A DNA stretch of 64,000 nt, from positions 62,001 to 126,000 of the forward strand of contig CAKULG010000004.1 in NCBI GenBank assembly GCA_934667105.1, read 5' to 3'. A program made the position numbers and the translations under genes. How positions within the stretch are numbered: the first letter of the stretch is position 1; each line of letters begins with the position of its first letter. This document shows, piece after piece, positions 1 through 7,814 of this stretch. Source of the stretch: an uncultured Clostridia bacterium. Lineage in GTDB: Bacteria; Bacillota; Clostridia; Christensenellales; Aristaeellaceae. Under the pieces are notes generated by a model. That model was not told where the DNA came from and did no database searches. It worked only from the letters and a program-made list of their open reading frames with translations.

Positions 1-252
1 CGAAATGGAGCGAATCAGAGAATAATGCCGGTTGTCCGTTTGCAGGGTATCGGCCAGAAGCCGAAGGTTGTTTTCTGCGGCGGGCCAGGTATCGGGCTGC
101 GAAACAAAATAATCGCAGCCAATCAGCAGCGCGCGCAGCCGCTGCTTGCCCGGCTTGGCGGGGGAGCGCAGGCGCTCCGCCGGTGCGGGCAGGGCGAGGC
201 ATAGCAGCATCAGCAGCGCCATCGCCAACGCAAGGCCGCTTTTTTTTCGCAT
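1..252 (-). CDS. Secreted caspase-like (clan CD) peptidase, N-terminal fragment
   Basis: The first 84 codons of a gene that runs off the left edge in frame. The protein opens with two lysines after an Arg, then a strongly hydrophobic stretch ending in Ala-Pro-Ala (residues 6-25), a clear Sec signal peptide, so the product is exported. Right after it comes a beta strand Arg-Ala-Leu-Leu-Ile-Gly-Cys-Asp-Tyr-Phe followed by Asn-Asn-Leu-Arg-Leu-Leu-Ala-Asp-Thr-Leu, the usual opening of caspase/metacaspase-like p20 domains (strand 1, then the helix that follows the conserved Asn-Asp). The catalytic His and Cys would lie outside the window. The start ATG has a good purine-rich site (GGAGGGGGAAG). 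Assignment to the C14 family is inferred from this opening only; another alpha/beta protein is possible. Confidence 0.55.
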   Translation of the reverse strand, partial: MRKKSGLALAMALLMLLCLALPAPAERLRSPAKPGKQRLRALLIGCDYFVSQPDTWPAAENNLRLLADTLQTDNRHYSLIRSIS

Positions 253-365
253 ACGCTTCCCCCTCCCTGCAAATGTTTCTCTCATTATACAACATCCGCC
301 TGAAAAAATCCAGGCGGAGATGAATGGGAACGAGGAAGCGAAAAAAGTAGAGTAAGAATTGCGGG

Positions 366-456
366 GAAAAAATGCGGGGGAACCGCTCTTTGAGCCGTCG
401 CCCCGCGCTACTCCGCCAAAGCAGAAGCGCGGCGCTTGCCAAGAAGGTTTCCCCGC
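366..456 (-). terminator. Terminator-like hairpin after the atp operon
   Basis: An inverted repeat of 11 bases with one mismatch (446-456 against 374-384) encloses a second G+C-rich stem and is followed, on the minus strand, by ATTTTTT. It lies 20 to 110 bases past the atpC stop, so it probably ends the atp transcript. The outer arms resemble the ends of the dispersed repeat seen at 14.3 and 27.7 kb, so it may be a decayed copy of that element. Confidence 0.45.
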
Positions 457-475
457 CATATGGATATAGCAGAAT

Positions 476-877
476 TTATTCCTTCGCCTGAAGGCGGGCC
501 AGGGCGCGCTTGAGCTTGGCCTCGGCGATATCGAAGGCTTTTTCACCGCGCTGGAGCGTTTTTAGCTGCTCCTCGGCCCGCTGCTGGGCGCGCTCCGCCC
601 GGGGGCCGTCGATTTCCTCCGCCCATTCAAAGGTGGTGGCCAAAACGCGGGCTTCCCCGTTCAGCACACTGATGAGCCCGCCGTTGCAGGCGGCGCAGCG
701 GGTGTTTCCCTGCGCATCCGTAACGCGGGCCTGGCCGATGCCCAGGGGGGCCATGTAATCGATATGGCGCGGCAGGATGCAAACGTCGCCCCCTGCCGTG
801 CGCACGATCACGCGCTCCGCCTGGCCGTCGAAAACCATGCGGTCAGGCGTTACGATCTGCAAATGAAAGGTCGCCAT
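476..877 (-). CDS. atpC: F1 ATP synthase epsilon subunit
   Basis: 133 residues, the usual size of the epsilon subunit of the F1 central stalk. The first 85 or so residues form the beta-sandwich (opening Phe-His-Leu-Gln-Ile-Val-Thr-Pro-Asp, with the family pattern Ile-Leu-Pro-Arg-His and Gly-Gly at the turn before the last strands); the rest is a charged two-helix region ending in Leu-Lys-Arg-Ala-Leu-Ala-Arg. It couples gamma rotation to the catalytic sites and can inhibit ATP hydrolysis. It is the last gene of the operon, beginning two bases after the atpD stop. The first of two metal- or nucleotide-like cysteines (residues 56-60 area, Cys-Ala-Ala-Cys) is unusual for this subunit and its meaning is unknown. 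Confidence 0.95.
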   Translation of the reverse strand: MATFHLQIVTPDRMVFDGQAERVIVRTAGGDVCILPRHIDYMAPLGIGQARVTDAQGNTRCAACNGGLISVLNGEARVLATTFEWAEEIDGPRAERAQQRAEEQLKTLQRGEKAFDIAEAKLKRALARLQAKE

Positions 878-879
878 GC

Positions 880-2277
880 TTATTCACCCTTCTTGGCCTT
901 GGCCACCGCTTCGTCAATGGAGCCGACGAACAGGAACGCGCTCTCGGGCAGATCGTCGTGCTTGCCCTCGATGATTTCCTTGAAGCCGCGAATGGTTTCC
1001 TTCAGCGGCACATATTTGCCCTGCATGCCCGTGAACTGCTCCGCCACGGAGAAGGGCTGGCTCAGGAAGCGCTGCACCTTGCGGGCCCGGGCCACGATGA
1101 TCTTATCCTCGTCGCTGAGCTCGTCCATGCCCATGATGGCGATAATATCCTGCAATTCCTTATACCGCTGCAAAATGCCCTGCACCTGGCGGGCGGTTTC
1201 ATAGTGCTCGCGGCCCACGATTTCGGGGGTGAGGATGCGGCTGGTGGAATCCAGGGGATCCACCGCGGGATAAATGCCCAGGGAGGAAATGCTGCGGCTG
1301 AGCACGGTGGTGGCGTCCAGATGGGCGAAGGTGGTGGCGGGGGCGGGGTCGGTCAGGTCGTCCGCAGGCACATACACCGCCTGCACGGAGGTGATGGAGC
1401 CTTTTTTGGTGGAGGTGATCCGCTCCTGCAGCGCGCCCATTTCGGTGGCCAGGGTGGGCTGATAGCCGACGGCGCTGGGCATACGCCCCAGCAGCGCCGA
1501 AACCTCGGAGCCCGCCTGGGTGAACCGGAAAATGTTATCGATAAACAGCAGCACGTCCTGGTTTTCCTGATCGCGGAAATATTCCGCCATGGTCAGGCCG
1601 GAAAGCGCCACGCGCATGCGCGCTCCCGGGGGCTCGTTCATCTGGCCGTAGACCAGCGCGGTTTTCCCCAGCACGCCGCTTTCCTTCATTTCGTTATACA
1701 GGTCGTTGCCCTCGCGGGTGCGTTCGCCCACGCCCGCGAAAACGGACAGGCCGCCGTGCTGCTTGGCGATATTGTTAATCAGCTCCATAATCAGCACGGT
1801 TTTTCCCACGCCCGCGCCGCCAAACAGGCCGATCTTGCCGCCCTTGGCGTAGGGCGCGATCAAATCCACCACCTTGATGCCCGTTTCCAGAATCTCGGTG
1901 GAGGTTTCCTGCTCCTCATAGGAGGGGGCGGGGCGATGGATGGGCCAGCGCTCCGCCTGCGGGGGAGCGGGCTGATCGTCGATGGGCTGACCCAGCAGAT
2001 TGAAAATCCGTCCCAGGCATTCATTGCCCACGGGCACGGTGATGGGACTGCCCGTATCCACGGCCTCCACCCCGCGCACCATGCCGTCGGTGGTGTTCAT
2101 GGCGATGCAGCGGGCCACGTTGTCGCCCACATGCTGGGCCACCTCGGCCACGATGGTGCGACCGCCCATTTTAATTTCAATGGCATTCAGCAGTTCGGGC
2201 AAATGCCCGTCCTCGAACCGGATATCCAGCACGGGGCCGATCACCTGAACCACCTTGCCGGTATTTTGACCGTTCAC
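880..2277 (-). CDS. atpD: F1 ATP synthase beta subunit
   Basis: 465 residues, full length. The P-loop GGAGVGKT lies at residues 153-160, followed by the Gly-Glu-Arg-Thr-Arg-Glu-Gly-Asn-Asp-Leu block typical of beta subunits, the Walker B strand Val-Leu-Leu-Phe-Ile-Asp-Asn, and the regulatory loop Asp-Glu-Leu-Ser-Asp-Glu-Asp near residue 385. This is the catalytic subunit that makes ATP in the alpha3beta3 hexamer. The start is a GTG preceded by AAAGGAG; no ATG in this frame gives a full N-terminus. It sits between atpG (24 bases upstream) and atpC. Confidence 0.98.
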   Translation of the reverse strand: MNGQNTGKVVQVIGPVLDIRFEDGHLPELLNAIEIKMGGRTIVAEVAQHVGDNVARCIAMNTTDGMVRGVEAVDTGSPITVPVGNECLGRIFNLLGQPIDDQPAPPQAERWPIHRPAPSYEEQETSTEILETGIKVVDLIAPYAKGGKIGLFGGAGVGKTVLIMELINNIAKQHGGLSVFAGVGERTREGNDLYNEMKESGVLGKTALVYGQMNEPPGARMRVALSGLTMAEYFRDQENQDVLLFIDNIFRFTQAGSEVSALLGRMPSAVGYQPTLATEMGALQERITSTKKGSITSVQAVYVPADDLTDPAPATTFAHLDATTVLSRSISSLGIYPAVDPLDSTSRILTPEIVGREHYETARQVQGILQRYKELQDIIAIMGMDELSDEDKIIVARARKVQRFLSQPFSVAEQFTGMQGKYVPLKETIRGFKEIIEGKHDDLPESAFLFVGSIDEAVAKAKKGE

Positions 2278-2301
2278 CTTGGCTTGCTCCTTTCCCGGCG
2301 C

Positions 2302-3144
2302 TTATTGCTCCGCGCCGGCGACGATTTCGGTGATTTCCTGGGTGATTGCGCCCTGACGCGCCTGATTGTAATGCAGCCGCAGCTGAGAAATCATGGCGTC
2401 GGCGTTCTGGGTGGCGCTGTCCATGGCGCTGCGGCGGGCGGCCACCTCGCTGACGAAGGAATCGCACAGCGCGCTGTACAGCCTGCCCGTCAGGAAATCC
2501 GGCATCACCCGATCCAGCATTTCCCCGATTTCCATTTCATAAATGGGCGCAACGGCGGAGGGCGCGTCCTCTTCCGGCGGGGCGATGGGCAGCAGCCGCT
2601 CCACCCGGGCCTCCTGGGTCATCATATTCTGGAAGGCGGTGTAAGCCAGGAAAACCTCGTCGAACCTGCCCGCCAGAAAGCCCTCCAGCAGCGGCTGAAC
2701 CAGCTTATAGCACATGCCCACCGAAATGCTCTCCACCAGGGGGAATTCATCCGTCAGCAGCTCCGCGCCCAGGCGGTGATATTTTTCAATGGCCTTTCGG
2801 CCCAGGGGCAGCACGCAGTAGGGGGTATCGCCTCCATGGACGGCCACCGCCTTGAAAACGTTGTTGTTATAGCCCCCGGCCAGCCCCCGCTCCCCGGCGA
2901 TGACGACGTAGCAACGCCGCTTCACGGGACGCTGGGCCAGGAAAGGGGATTGCGCGTCCCGGCAGCGCAGGGCCACGGCCATGGCTTGGCGGGAAATTTC
3001 GCCGTAGGGCTGGCTGTTTTCCATGCGCTCCTTAGCGCGGCGAAGCTTGGAGGTTGCCACCAGCTGCATGGCCTTGGTAATCTGCATGGTGCTTTCCACG
3101 CTTTTGATCCGCAGCTTGATATCCTTCATGGATGTTCCGGCCAT
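2302..3144 (-). CDS. atpG: F1 ATP synthase gamma subunit
   Basis: 280 residues. The N-terminus Lys-Asp-Ile-Lys-Leu-Arg-Ile-Lys-Ser-Val and the following Thr-Met-Gln-Ile-Thr-Lys-Ala-Met are the conserved start of the coiled-coil shaft, and the C-terminus (Asn-Gln-Ala-Arg-Gln-Gly-Ala-Ile-Thr-Gln-Glu-Ile) is the other half of the shaft. The middle is the Rossmann-like globular part with Gly-Glu-Arg-Gly-Leu-Ala-Gly. Gamma is the rotor axis that couples the membrane ring to F1. AAGGAGG stands eight bases before the ATG, which fixes this start. It lies 16 bases after atpA. Confidence 0.97.
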   Translation of the reverse strand: MAGTSMKDIKLRIKSVESTMQITKAMQLVATSKLRRAKERMENSQPYGEISRQAMAVALRCRDAQSPFLAQRPVKRRCYVVIAGERGLAGGYNNNVFKAVAVHGGDTPYCVLPLGRKAIEKYHRLGAELLTDEFPLVESISVGMCYKLVQPLLEGFLAGRFDEVFLAYTAFQNMMTQEARVERLLPIAPPEEDAPSAVAPIYEMEIGEMLDRVMPDFLTGRLYSALCDSFVSEVAARRSAMDSATQNADAMISQLRLHYNQARQGAITQEITEIVAGAEQ

Positions 3145-3160
3145 GGCGACGCCTCCTTAC

Positions 3161-4678
3161 TCAGCGGGATTTGAGAAAATCCTGGGTATAATCCTCCAGC
3201 GCGCGGCGAAGGGCGTTTTCGGTTTCGGCGGAAAGCGCGCCCGTTTCGCGAATCGCCTCCAGCACGGGGGCGTGCTGGGCGGCCATGCGGGCATAGAGGC
3301 CCTCTTCGTAATCGGGAATATCCCGAAGCGCCACATCCCGGAGGAAATCATGGGTGACGGCGTAGAAAATGCACACCTGATCCTCCACCGCCACGGGCCG
3401 GTTGCGCCCCTGCTTGAGCACCTCCACAATCCGCTCGCCCTGGGCCAGCCGCGCCTTGGTATCCGCATCCAGATCGGAGCCGAACTGGGCGAAGCCCTGC
3501 AATTCGCGGTATTGGCTGTAGAGCAGCTTCAGGCTGCCCGCCACCTTCTTCATGGCCTTGATCTGGGCGTTGCCGCCCACGCGGGAAACGGAAATGCCCG
3601 GGTTCACGGCGGGCATAACGCCGGAATGGAACAGCTCGGTTTCCAGGAAGATCTGGCCGTCGGTGATGGAAATGACGTTGGTGGGGATGTAGGCGGATAC
3701 GTCGCCCGCCTGGGTTTCGATGATGGGCAGGGCGGTGATGGAGCCGCCGCCGTATTCGGGGGCCACCCGGGCGGCCCGCTCCAGCAGGCGGCTGTGGAGA
3801 TAGAACACATCGCCGGGATACGCCTCGCGGCCCGGGGGCCGGCGAATCAGCAGGGACAGGGCGCGGTAGGCCACCGCATGCTTGGACAGATCGTCGTATA
3901 CGATCAGCACGTCCTTGCCCTGATCCATGAAATATTCCGCCATGGCGCAGCCCGAATAGGGGGCGATGTATTGCAGTGGGGCCATTTCGGCGGCGGTGGC
4001 GCTGACCACGATGGTGTAATCCATGGCTCCGGCGGCGGTAAGGGTATCCACCAATTGCGCCACGGTGGAGCATTTCTGGCCGATGGCCACATAAATGCAC
4101 AGCACGTCCTTGCCCTTTTGATTGATGATGGTATCCAGGGCAATGACGGTTTTGCCCGTCTGGCGGTCGCCGATAATCAATTCGCGCTGGCCCCGGCCGA
4201 TAGGAATCATGCTGTCGATGGCCTTGATGCCTGTTTGCAGAGGCACGGAAACGCTTTTGCGCTGGATGATGCCGGGGGCGCTGCGCTCGATGGGGCGCTG
4301 CTCCCGGGCGGCCACGGGGCCCTTGCCGTCCACGGGCTGGCCCAGGGCGTTCACCACCCGGCCCAGCAGCGCTTCACCCACGGGCACGGAAACCACCCGG
4401 CCCGTGCGCTCCACCGTGTCGCCCTCGCGCACGCCCTCGTCCGTGCCCAGCATGACCACGGCCACAGAATTCTCTTCCAGGTTCAGCGCCATGCCGTATT
4501 CGCCGTTGGGAAAGCGCAGCAGCTCGTTGGACATGCATTTTTCCAGCCCGGACACCCGGGCGATGCCGTCGCCGATCATGAGGATGGTGCCGGTATCGCT
4601 TTGATAGATTTTATTTTCGTAATGCTTGATTTGCTCTTTAATCAGCTTGGAAACTTCTTCTGGCTTCAATTGCATCAT
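3161..4678 (-). CDS. atpA: F1 ATP synthase alpha subunit
   Basis: About 505 residues. The N-terminal helix (Leu-Lys-Pro-Glu-Glu-Val-Ser-Lys-Leu-Ile) binds the delta subunit; the P-loop GDRQTGKT is at residues 170-177 and carries the Gln typical of the non-catalytic alpha subunit. Later blocks such as Pro-Gly-Arg-Glu-Ala-Tyr-Pro-Gly-Asp and Pro-Ala-Val-Asn-Pro-Gly-Ile-Ser-Val-Ser-Arg match alpha chains. The frame also has an ATG at 4693, but GGAAAGCGGTG lies correctly before the ATG at 4678 (a second ATG follows at once at 4675), so the shorter start is preferred. It is fifth from last in the operon. Confidence 0.96.
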   Translation of the reverse strand: MMQLKPEEVSKLIKEQIKHYENKIYQSDTGTILMIGDGIARVSGLEKCMSNELLRFPNGEYGMALNLEENSVAVVMLGTDEGVREGDTVERTGRVVSVPVGEALLGRVVNALGQPVDGKGPVAAREQRPIERSAPGIIQRKSVSVPLQTGIKAIDSMIPIGRGQRELIIGDRQTGKTVIALDTIINQKGKDVLCIYVAIGQKCSTVAQLVDTLTAAGAMDYTIVVSATAAEMAPLQYIAPYSGCAMAEYFMDQGKDVLIVYDDLSKHAVAYRALSLLIRRPPGREAYPGDVFYLHSRLLERAARVAPEYGGGSITALPIIETQAGDVSAYIPTNVISITDGQIFLETELFHSGVMPAVNPGISVSRVGGNAQIKAMKKVAGSLKLLYSQYRELQGFAQFGSDLDADTKARLAQGERIVEVLKQGRNRPVAVEDQVCIFYAVTHDFLRDVALRDIPDYEEGLYARMAAQHAPVLEAIRETGALSAETENALRRALEDYTQDFLKSR

Positions 4679-4735
4679 ATCACCGCTTTCCATAGATGGG
4701 GGAAAGTCCGCCCGCGGGGCGGAATCGGGGGACGA

Positions 4736-5272
4736 TTATTGCTCCCGGCTCAGGGCCTGGCCCAGGGCGGAAAGGCGCTGGCGCAGGGTGTTGTCGTAGC
4801 GCTGCCCGTCCATTTCCAGCAGCACGCCGCCAAGCACAGAAGCGTCCTGCTTTTCCATGAGGCGAATTTTCTTTCCGGTCATGCGTTCCAGCTTTTCCGT
4901 AAGGGCCGCCCGCTGCGAAGCCGTGAGGGGCAGGCGCGTGGTGACCTGGGCCTCCAGCACGCCGTGATCGCGGTTGTAATCCTCCCGGAAGGCTTCCTCG
5001 CAGCCAGGGAAGGATTGCAGCAGGCCCCGCTCGCACAGGAGCTTGAGAAAATTCAGCAAATAGGGGTGAATCTGCCCCCGCAGGGTTTCATCCAGAATGC
5101 GCAGCCGCTCTTCCTTGGGCAGGGACATGTTGGACAGCAGGCGAATAAAATCCGGCGATTCCCGGAAACATCCCTTGAGCGTTTGCAGCTCCTCCAGCGC
5201 CTGGGCCGTCAATTGCTCCTCGGCGCACAGGGCGTACAGGCCGTCGCCATATTCCCGGCAAAGATCCGTCAC
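4736..5272 (-). CDS. atpH: F1 ATP synthase delta subunit
   Basis: 178 residues, the normal size. Sequence is poorly conserved, as usual for delta, but the N-terminal helical domain (Tyr-Gly-Asp-Gly-Leu-Tyr-Ala-Leu) and the C-terminal pattern Gly-Gly-Val-Leu-Leu-Glu-Met-Asp-Gly-Gln-Arg-Tyr-Asp plus Leu-Arg-Gln-Arg-Leu are the family marks. Delta links the peripheral stalk (b subunits) to the top of alpha3beta3. The start is a GTG that overlaps the atpF stop by four bases (GTGA), which implies translational coupling. Confidence 0.93.
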   Translation of the reverse strand: MTDLCREYGDGLYALCAEEQLTAQALEELQTLKGCFRESPDFIRLLSNMSLPKEERLRILDETLRGQIHPYLLNFLKLLCERGLLQSFPGCEEAFREDYNRDHGVLEAQVTTRLPLTASQRAALTEKLERMTGKKIRLMEKQDASVLGGVLLEMDGQRYDNTLRQRLSALGQALSREQ

Positions 5273-5778
5273 GGCTTTTCACCAACGTTCTGAATGAATT
5301 CGTCCACAAATTGATCGTGATCCGTCTTTTTCACTTCGCGCTCAACCACCTTGGAGGCGATATCCACAGCCAGCTGCGAAATTTCGCCCCGCACGTCGGA
5401 GAGCATCTGTTTCTTTTCCAGCGCGATGTCCTCTTCCGCCTTCTGCTTGATATGGCTGGCCTGGCTGGAGGCCTCGGCCACGATGGCGTCGCCCTTGCGC
5501 TGGGCGGTCTGCACCGCGGCGCGCACCAGCCCGTCCGCCTCGTCCCGGGCGGCGGCCAGCTTTTCTTCGTATTCCTGCTTCATGCCCTCGGCGGCGGCGC
5601 GGCTTTGGTTCGCCTCGTCGTACAGGCCGTCCAATTGCTCCCGGCGGGTGCGAAACACGTTTTGCACGGGCTTAAAGAGAAAATGCTTGAGAATCAGGAA
5701 CAGAATCAGCAGATTGGCAAGGGAAATGAGAATCTGCCAGATATTGACGGAGATAATATCCAATGACTGTACGTTCAT
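5269..5778 (-). CDS. atpF: F0 ATP synthase b subunit
   Basis: 169 residues. One membrane helix (about residues 10-33, rich in Ile and Leu) is followed by a long charged coiled coil with the usual Phe-Lys-Pro-Val junction just after the membrane (residues 35-38). This is the peripheral stalk that keeps F1 from turning with the rotor. Only one b-type gene is present, so a homodimer is expected. It lies between the c subunit and delta genes, as in most bacteria. Confidence 0.95.
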   Translation of the reverse strand: MNVQSLDIISVNIWQILISLANLLILFLILKHFLFKPVQNVFRTRREQLDGLYDEANQSRAAAEGMKQEYEEKLAAARDEADGLVRAAVQTAQRKGDAIVAEASSQASHIKQKAEEDIALEKKQMLSDVRGEISQLAVDIASKVVEREVKKTDHDQFVDEFIQNVGEKP

Positions 5779-5809
5779 GGATTTTTTGCCTTTCTATGAA
5801 TGCCTTGCC

Positions 5810-6115
5810 TCAAAGCAGCCCGGCGCCCCAGGTGGTCAGCGCGGTTTTCAGCGCGTTGATGAACAGATTGGGGGCCACGAAAATCAGCAGGATGCCGATA
5901 ACCAGGCCGTAAAGACCGGTGGTTTCCGCAATGGCGCAGCCCATAATCATGGTGGAGGTGACGGGGCCCTTGGATTCGGGCTGGCGGCCGATGGCCTCGC
6001 AGGCCTTGGCCACGGCGTTGCCTTCGCCGATACCGGGGCCGATACCCGCGATCAGGGCCAGGCCCGCGCCGATGGCGCAGCCGGCAAGAATGATACCGAT
6101 AGCAAGTTCAAGCAT
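5810..6115 (-). CDS. atpE: F0 ATP synthase c subunit, probably Na+-coupled
   Basis: 101 residues in two membrane helices joined by the polar loop Gly-Arg-Gln-Pro-Glu. The ion-binding acidic residue is Glu64 in helix 2 (Ala-Ile-Ala-Glu-Thr-Thr-Gly-Leu-Tyr). Thr65, Thr66 and Tyr69 occupy the positions that make up the Na+ site in Na+-coupled rings, and helix 1 has Glu31 where Ilyobacter has Gln32. Two carboxylates at these places are known from Fusobacterium nucleatum, whose ring is Na+-coupled. That this enzyme uses Na+ is inferred from these residues. The C-terminal tail of about 12 residues (Thr-Thr-Trp-Gly-Ala-Gly-Leu-Leu at the end) is longer than usual. Confidence 0.96.
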   Translation of the reverse strand: MLELAIGIILAGCAIGAGLALIAGIGPGIGEGNAVAKACEAIGRQPESKGPVTSTMIMGCAIAETTGLYGLVIGILLIFVAPNLFINALKTALTTWGAGLL

Positions 6116-6150
6116 GATGGTGATCCTCCTTAGCGTTTGTCGCGCAGAAT

Positions 6151-7044
6151 TTATGCAGTAGGCAAAGCTTTTTTCCGCTTTGCTTTGCGCCGTTCATATT
6201 CCTCCTCGGGGAAGCCGGTGGCGATATAGAGCATGGTCAGCATGGCGAAAATGAACGCCTGCATGCAGCCGCTGAAAATATCGAAATACAGCGACAGCAC
6301 CGCCGGAATGCCGATTTGGAGGAAGGGAAATTGGCCCAGCGCCCCGGGCAGCCAGCCCAGCAGCGCCTTGGAAACGCCCTGCAGGGCGTAGGAGACCAGC
6401 GTGGCGATAACCACGCCGGAGAGCACGTTGCCGTAATGGCGGAAGGACATGGAAACGGGGGTGGCCAATTCGCCGATGATGTTAAAGGGGGCGAAAATGG
6501 GCACCGGCTCGAAAAAGCCCTTCACATAGGGCAGCAGGCCGCCCTTGAGCTTGTAATGCGTAATCAGGATGAAAACCAGAATGGCCCAGCCCGCCACGAT
6601 GTTCATATCCGAGGTTGGGGGAAACAGGCCCAGCAGGCTGCTCAGGCTGGAAAAGGCGGAAAGCGCCATGATGGCCGCCACAAAGGGGGCGAAGCCCAGA
6701 AAGCGCTTGCCCATGTTATCCTCCACCAGCGCCGTGGTTTTTTCCACGATCCATTCCGCCGCTAGCTGGCGCTTGGAATGGGGCATCACGGCGATGCCGT
6801 GGGTCAGATACAGGCACAGCCCCAGAATGGCGATCATCACCGCCAGGGAATTCACCTGCGCCTCCGTGATGGGCAGATCCTGCAGGGGCATGGGAATGGT
6901 GAAATAAATCATGGCCCCGGTGATGGATATTTCCTCGGAAGGCGGCTTGGTGACCACCTTCAGGGCTGCGGCCCCTGCGAAGGGCAGGATTATCATGGCC
7001 AGCAGCAGGATATCCACCAGCCGCGCCCGCGCTTTTTTGCTCAT
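6151..7044 (-). CDS. atpB: F0 ATP synthase a subunit
   Basis: 297 residues with five or six hydrophobic helices. The stator arginine, essential for moving the ion on and off the ring, is seen in Ser-Met-Ser-Phe-Arg-His-Tyr-Gly-Asn about two thirds along; Asn follows at the usual place, and the last helices (Ala-Phe-Ile-Phe-Ala-Met-Leu-Thr-Met-Leu-Tyr) are typical. His-Tyr after the Arg instead of Leu-Phe is less common. The start overlaps the upstream atpI-like gene by four bases. A basic C-terminal tail (Arg-Arg-Lys-Ala-Lys-Arg-Lys-Lys) probably lies on the cytoplasmic face. Confidence 0.96.
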   Translation of the reverse strand: MSKKARARLVDILLLAMIILPFAGAAALKVVTKPPSEEISITGAMIYFTIPMPLQDLPITEAQVNSLAVMIAILGLCLYLTHGIAVMPHSKRQLAAEWIVEKTTALVEDNMGKRFLGFAPFVAAIMALSAFSSLSSLLGLFPPTSDMNIVAGWAILVFILITHYKLKGGLLPYVKGFFEPVPIFAPFNIIGELATPVSMSFRHYGNVLSGVVIATLVSYALQGVSKALLGWLPGALGQFPFLQIGIPAVLSLYFDIFSGCMQAFIFAMLTMLYIATGFPEEEYERRKAKRKKALPTA

Positions 7045-7472
7045 GTTCCCTGCGACTCCTTTTTCTTCATCATCAGTCCCTCCCAGGCGATCACCGCCCT
7101 GGGAAACAGGAAGGGCAGCACCGCGGCCACCGGCTGAAAGCAGGGCAGCAGCAGCGCCAGCACCGCAACGCCCCCCAGCAGCAGCATGCGCCCGGTGTAG
7201 GAAAGCTGCATTTTCCGCCGCACGGCCTTATCCGCCTTGGCGGAATCCTCCTCCGCCGGGGAAGCGGCCCGTTTCTCCGCCACCTGCTGCACCGAAATCG
7301 CCATGAGAAAGAAATTGCCGATGGCGGCGGCGGCCCCCAGCAGCGCGCCCAGCAAAACGGAAAGATCAAACCGCCCGATCGCCAGAAAAACCAGCAGCAT
7401 CACCGCCGACAGCGCGGCCACGCCCAGGGCGATCTTGCGGGTTTCCTGCTTGACGGCAGGCTGTAATTTCAT
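7041..7472 (-). CDS. atpI: AtpI-like membrane protein, first gene of the atp operon
   Basis: About 143 residues with four hydrophobic segments in two pairs separated by a charged loop (Pro-Ala-Glu-Glu-Asp-Ser-Ala-Lys). Size, topology and position directly before atpB match the ATP synthase I (AtpI) family, which helps assemble the c ring and takes part in Mg2+ or Ca2+ uptake in some bacteria. The sequence itself is too variable for certainty. The ATG at 7472 has AAGGAAGGCGAG before it; in-frame ATGs at 7499 and 7538 lie on or upstream of the predicted promoter and are rejected. Confidence 0.8.
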   Translation of the reverse strand: MKLQPAVKQETRKIALGVAALSAVMLLVFLAIGRFDLSVLLGALLGAAAAIGNFFLMAISVQQVAEKRAASPAEEDSAKADKAVRRKMQLSYTGRMLLLGGVAVLALLLPCFQPVAAVLPFLFPRAVIAWEGLMMKKKESQGT

Positions 7473-7497
7473 TGCGCTCGCCTTCCTTTCGCCGTCC

Positions 7498-7526
7498 ATT
7501 TTATAGAAAAAAAACGCCTTTGTCAA
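7498..7526 (-). promoter_or_regulatory. Promoter of the atp operon
   Basis: On the minus strand TTGACA (7526-7521) is followed after 17 bases by TAAAAT (7503-7498). This is a near-consensus sigma-A promoter, the strongest seen in the window, fitting a highly expressed operon. The transcript would start about 20 bases before the ribosome binding site of the atpI-like gene. Confidence 0.8.
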
Positions 7527-7701
7527 TGCGCATTCCACCCGAAATGCCTAAAATGCGCGCGGCCCGGCGGCCGGGAAATAACGCCTATTAACTGGAAGAA
7601 ACGCGCCTCAATCCAGGGAGCGCGCCGGGGATATTTTTCGGCCGTCTTTTCGCATTTTCCGCCCTGGCTTACGATTTCGAAAGATAAAACGCCCGAATGT
7701 A

Positions 7702-7757
7702 TGCTATAATGATTGAGAAAATCACTTTCGTGATTTTCCGGGCCGCCGGGCGGCGGC
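7702..7757 (+). promoter_or_regulatory. Promoter with two start-site hairpins, copy 1
   Basis: Extended -10 TGC-TATAAT (7702-7710), six bases, then a 9-bp stem (7717-7725 with 7730-7738, loop TTTC), the bases CGG, and a second stem (7742-7747 with 7752-7757, GCCGCC/GGCGGC). Transcription from this -10 would begin at or next to the first stem, so the mRNA of the response regulator operon would carry a hairpin at its very 5' end. No convincing -35 is seen. Related copies lie at 14447, 23052 (minus) and 57364. Confidence 0.6.
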
Positions 7758-7814
7758 TCATAAACCGCACGGCGGCAATAAAGCCGGGGAAAACGAAAAC
7801 GGAGGGAGAGGGCC

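Larger units (their letters stand above)
7473..7814. other. Divergent intergenic region between atp operon and regulator gene
   Basis: About 340 bases without a gene. It holds the atp promoter near 7500 (minus strand) and, at its right end, the promoter-plus-hairpin element of the response regulator gene (plus strand). The stretch 7540-7680 between them is G+C-rich and shows no further motif that I could support. Confidence 0.6.

Noticed and set aside
958..3174. Long open frame of 738 codons on the plus strand opposite atpD and atpG
   Set aside because: It is the mirror of well conserved minus-strand genes in G+C-rich DNA; the product is full of His, Gln and Gly runs and has no domain. The same holds for long frames opposite atpA (3023-5293), the GH95 gene (31354-33714) and smc (46515-48821).
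7041..7538. Start of the atpI-like gene at 7538
   Set aside because: The codons between 7538 and 7473 cover the -35 and -10 of the atp promoter; the ATG at 7472 has a proper ribosome binding site.
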